This document shows positions 6,865 through 7,991 of a DNA stretch of 7,991 bases, piece after piece. Positions within the stretch are counted from its first letter, which is position 1, and every line of letters starts with the position of its first letter. The notes under the pieces are model-generated. The model was not told where the DNA came from. It worked only from the letters and a program-made list of their open reading frames with translations, and did no database searches. The DNA is from Clostridiales bacterium UBA8960. GTDB lineage: Bacteria > Bacillota > Clostridia > Peptostreptococcales > Acidaminobacteraceae. The translations under genes were made by a program, and so were the position numbers. The stretch spans positions 1-7,991 of the forward strand of contig DMYC01000205.1 of NCBI GenBank assembly GCA_003482695.1, in the 5' to 3' direction.

Positions 6865-7991
6865 CTACTGTATGATTAATCTTTTGCTGAAATTTTTCTC
6901 AAAACGATCGACAAATCTACGTGAGGAAGTGCGTTCAAGCTCGAGTTCAGAGTCAGCTTTTGAATCAAAATTGATGATGACCTCTTGATTGTTGACACAA
7001 ACGATTAAATTCTCAATGGACGCATTTTCCGCACGATCAAACTGCTCTGCCAGATTAAGCAACACCACAAGTCGGCCTAATCTAGAGATTTCATTTTTAG
7101 AGATAATGTTTTCAAATTCGGCCATTTGGTTCTTGATTCCCGTTTCACGATGGCTACCCACGAGATAAGCAACCGCAATTCGCTCGCGATTTGTCAGACC
7201 GTTCATTCGACTATTGAGAATTAAATAAAACCCATGGACATGGTGATCATAATACTCGTTGTGGATGCCAATATCGTGAAGACGAGCAGCCACCTGAAGC
7301 AGTAATCGATCATTTGCTTCAAAATACCCTATTTTATCGAGTGCGTCAAACATCTGAAGCGCAAGTTTTTCAACTTGAGACGCATGTTCTTTATTTACAT
7401 AAAATCGAGACATTAGATTGTCAACGCTATGCTCAAGAACATTTTCAACAATTTTGGGCTTTTGAATTGATTTGAAGTATTGTTCATAGAAATAGCCATC
7501 TCTTAAGCCATTGCCACTGATACGAATTTCAGGTGCATCCAGTTGTTCAAATAAGCATCTAAATGGCATGATGCCCATCGTGATGATATCTGCACGTCTT
7601 TTGGTGATCCCTTCGATTTTATCAAGGTTTTTTTCATCTGTATTAATTATGATGTCACAAATCTTATCGATTTCTTTTTCATGCAATCTATAATTGTGCA
7701 AGTTTTCAATTGAATATCCGTTTAAATGTCGATCGATTTTACCAAATGTTCGAATGACGCCACCAAGTCCGATGATTGGGAGTCCTTTCAATGTATCTAT
7801 CCAATCCAATTCTTTGATAAATGAATTGATGTATTTTTTTGCAGCATCGATACGCTTTTTACGTGATTTAATGGAGGCAAACTTTTCGGTCAATGTAACC
7901 GAACCAAAGGTCAAACTAATGGCTTCAACCATTACTCTATCTCGCATCCATATGATTTCTGTGCTACCACCTCCGATGTCGAGAATCAAGG
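6865..7991 (-). CDS. ppx: Ppx/GppA-type exopolyphosphatase, C-terminal part with HD domain (5' partial)
   Basis: The frame is open to the right edge, so the N-terminus is missing; the TTG at 7989 is the Leu of the LILDIGGGSTE motif, not a start. About 375 residues remain of a family usually near 500. Ppx/GppA enzymes have an ASKHA (actin-like) fold and hydrolyse inorganic polyphosphate and/or pppGpp in the cytoplasm. Seen (numbered from 7989): phosphate-binding DIGGGSTE (4-11), IIGLGGVIRTFGK (72-84), RRADIITMG (131-139) and SGNGLRDGYFYE (158-169). A C-terminal HD domain follows with RLHDIG (H238-D239) and a downstream DHHVHG (248-253), as in the long Ppx forms. A terminator follows 4 bp after the stop. 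It is transcribed separately from the sensor operon. Exopolyphosphatase versus pppGpp phosphatase cannot be separated here; a polyphosphate kinase gene next door would favour Ppx but is outside the window. Confidence 0.87.
   Translation of the reverse strand, partial: LILDIGGGSTEIIWMRDRVMVEAISLTFGSVTLTEKFASIKSRKKRIDAAKKYINSFIKELDWIDTLKGLPIIGLGGVIRTFGKIDRHLNGYSIENLHNYRLHEKEIDKICDIIINTDEKNLDKIEGITKRRADIITMGIMPFRCLFEQLDAPEIRISGNGLRDGYFYEQYFKSIQKPKIVENVLEHSVDNLMSRFYVNKEHASQVEKLALQMFDALDKIGYFEANDRLLLQVAARLHDIGIHNEYYDHHVHGFYLILNSRMNGLTNRERIAVAYLVGSHRETGIKNQMAEFENIISKNEISRLGRLVVLLNLAEQFDRAENASIENLIVCVNNQEVIINFDSKADSELELERTSSRRFVDRFEKNFSKRLIIQ

Noticed and set aside
1..7991. CRISPR arrays, insertion sequences, tRNA or rRNA genes
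   Set aside because: No regularly spaced repeats, transposase-like frames, terminal inverted repeats or RNA gene signatures were seen; nearly all the window is accounted for by the listed genes.

Overview
The window looks like chromosome from a low-GC, Gram-positive-type bacterium (Bacillota, most likely a Clostridia-like lineage). The evidence is an RsgI-type anti-sigma protein (a Bacillota family), strong GGAGG-type ribosome binding sites, sigma-A-like promoters, hairpin-plus-T-tract terminators and a lipoprotein solute-binding protein. A closer taxonomic call cannot be made from this sequence.

Layout. Positions 1-933 (+) hold the extracytoplasmic part of an RsgI-like anti-sigma factor, cut by the left edge. 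It ends in an acidic linker and a four-copy G-K/R-P hexapeptide tail. A perfect 14-bp hairpin (947-980) separates it from everything else, which is on the minus strand. Reading leftward from the right edge, these are: the C-terminal three quarters of a Ppx/GppA-type exopolyphosphatase with its HD domain (6865-7991, cut by the right edge); a terminator (6827-6860); a well-formed promoter (6797-6825); then a tight three-gene operon at 6734-1432. The operon encodes a lipoprotein family-1 solute-binding protein, a REC-HD-GYP response regulator (presumed c-di-GMP phosphodiesterase) that overlaps it by 11 bp, and 19 bp further on a large hybrid histidine kinase with a periplasmic Venus-flytrap sensor, two receiver domains and an Hpt domain. 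A small unrecognised gene (1001-1309) follows, with its own probable promoter.

How they may work together. The kinase has every part needed for a four-step His-Asp-His-Asp phosphorelay (H336, D775, H910, then D52 of the HD-GYP protein). The HD-GYP protein keeps all eight metal ligands expected of an active enzyme. The solute-binding protein has no transporter genes beside it. The simplest reading is a nutrient- or signal-sensing module: an extracellular lipoprotein and/or the kinase's own flytrap domain detects a ligand, and the relay adjusts c-di-GMP turnover. This is inference from domains and gene order. The component families are known, and I see no mobile element, CRISPR array, RNA gene or clearly new class of system.
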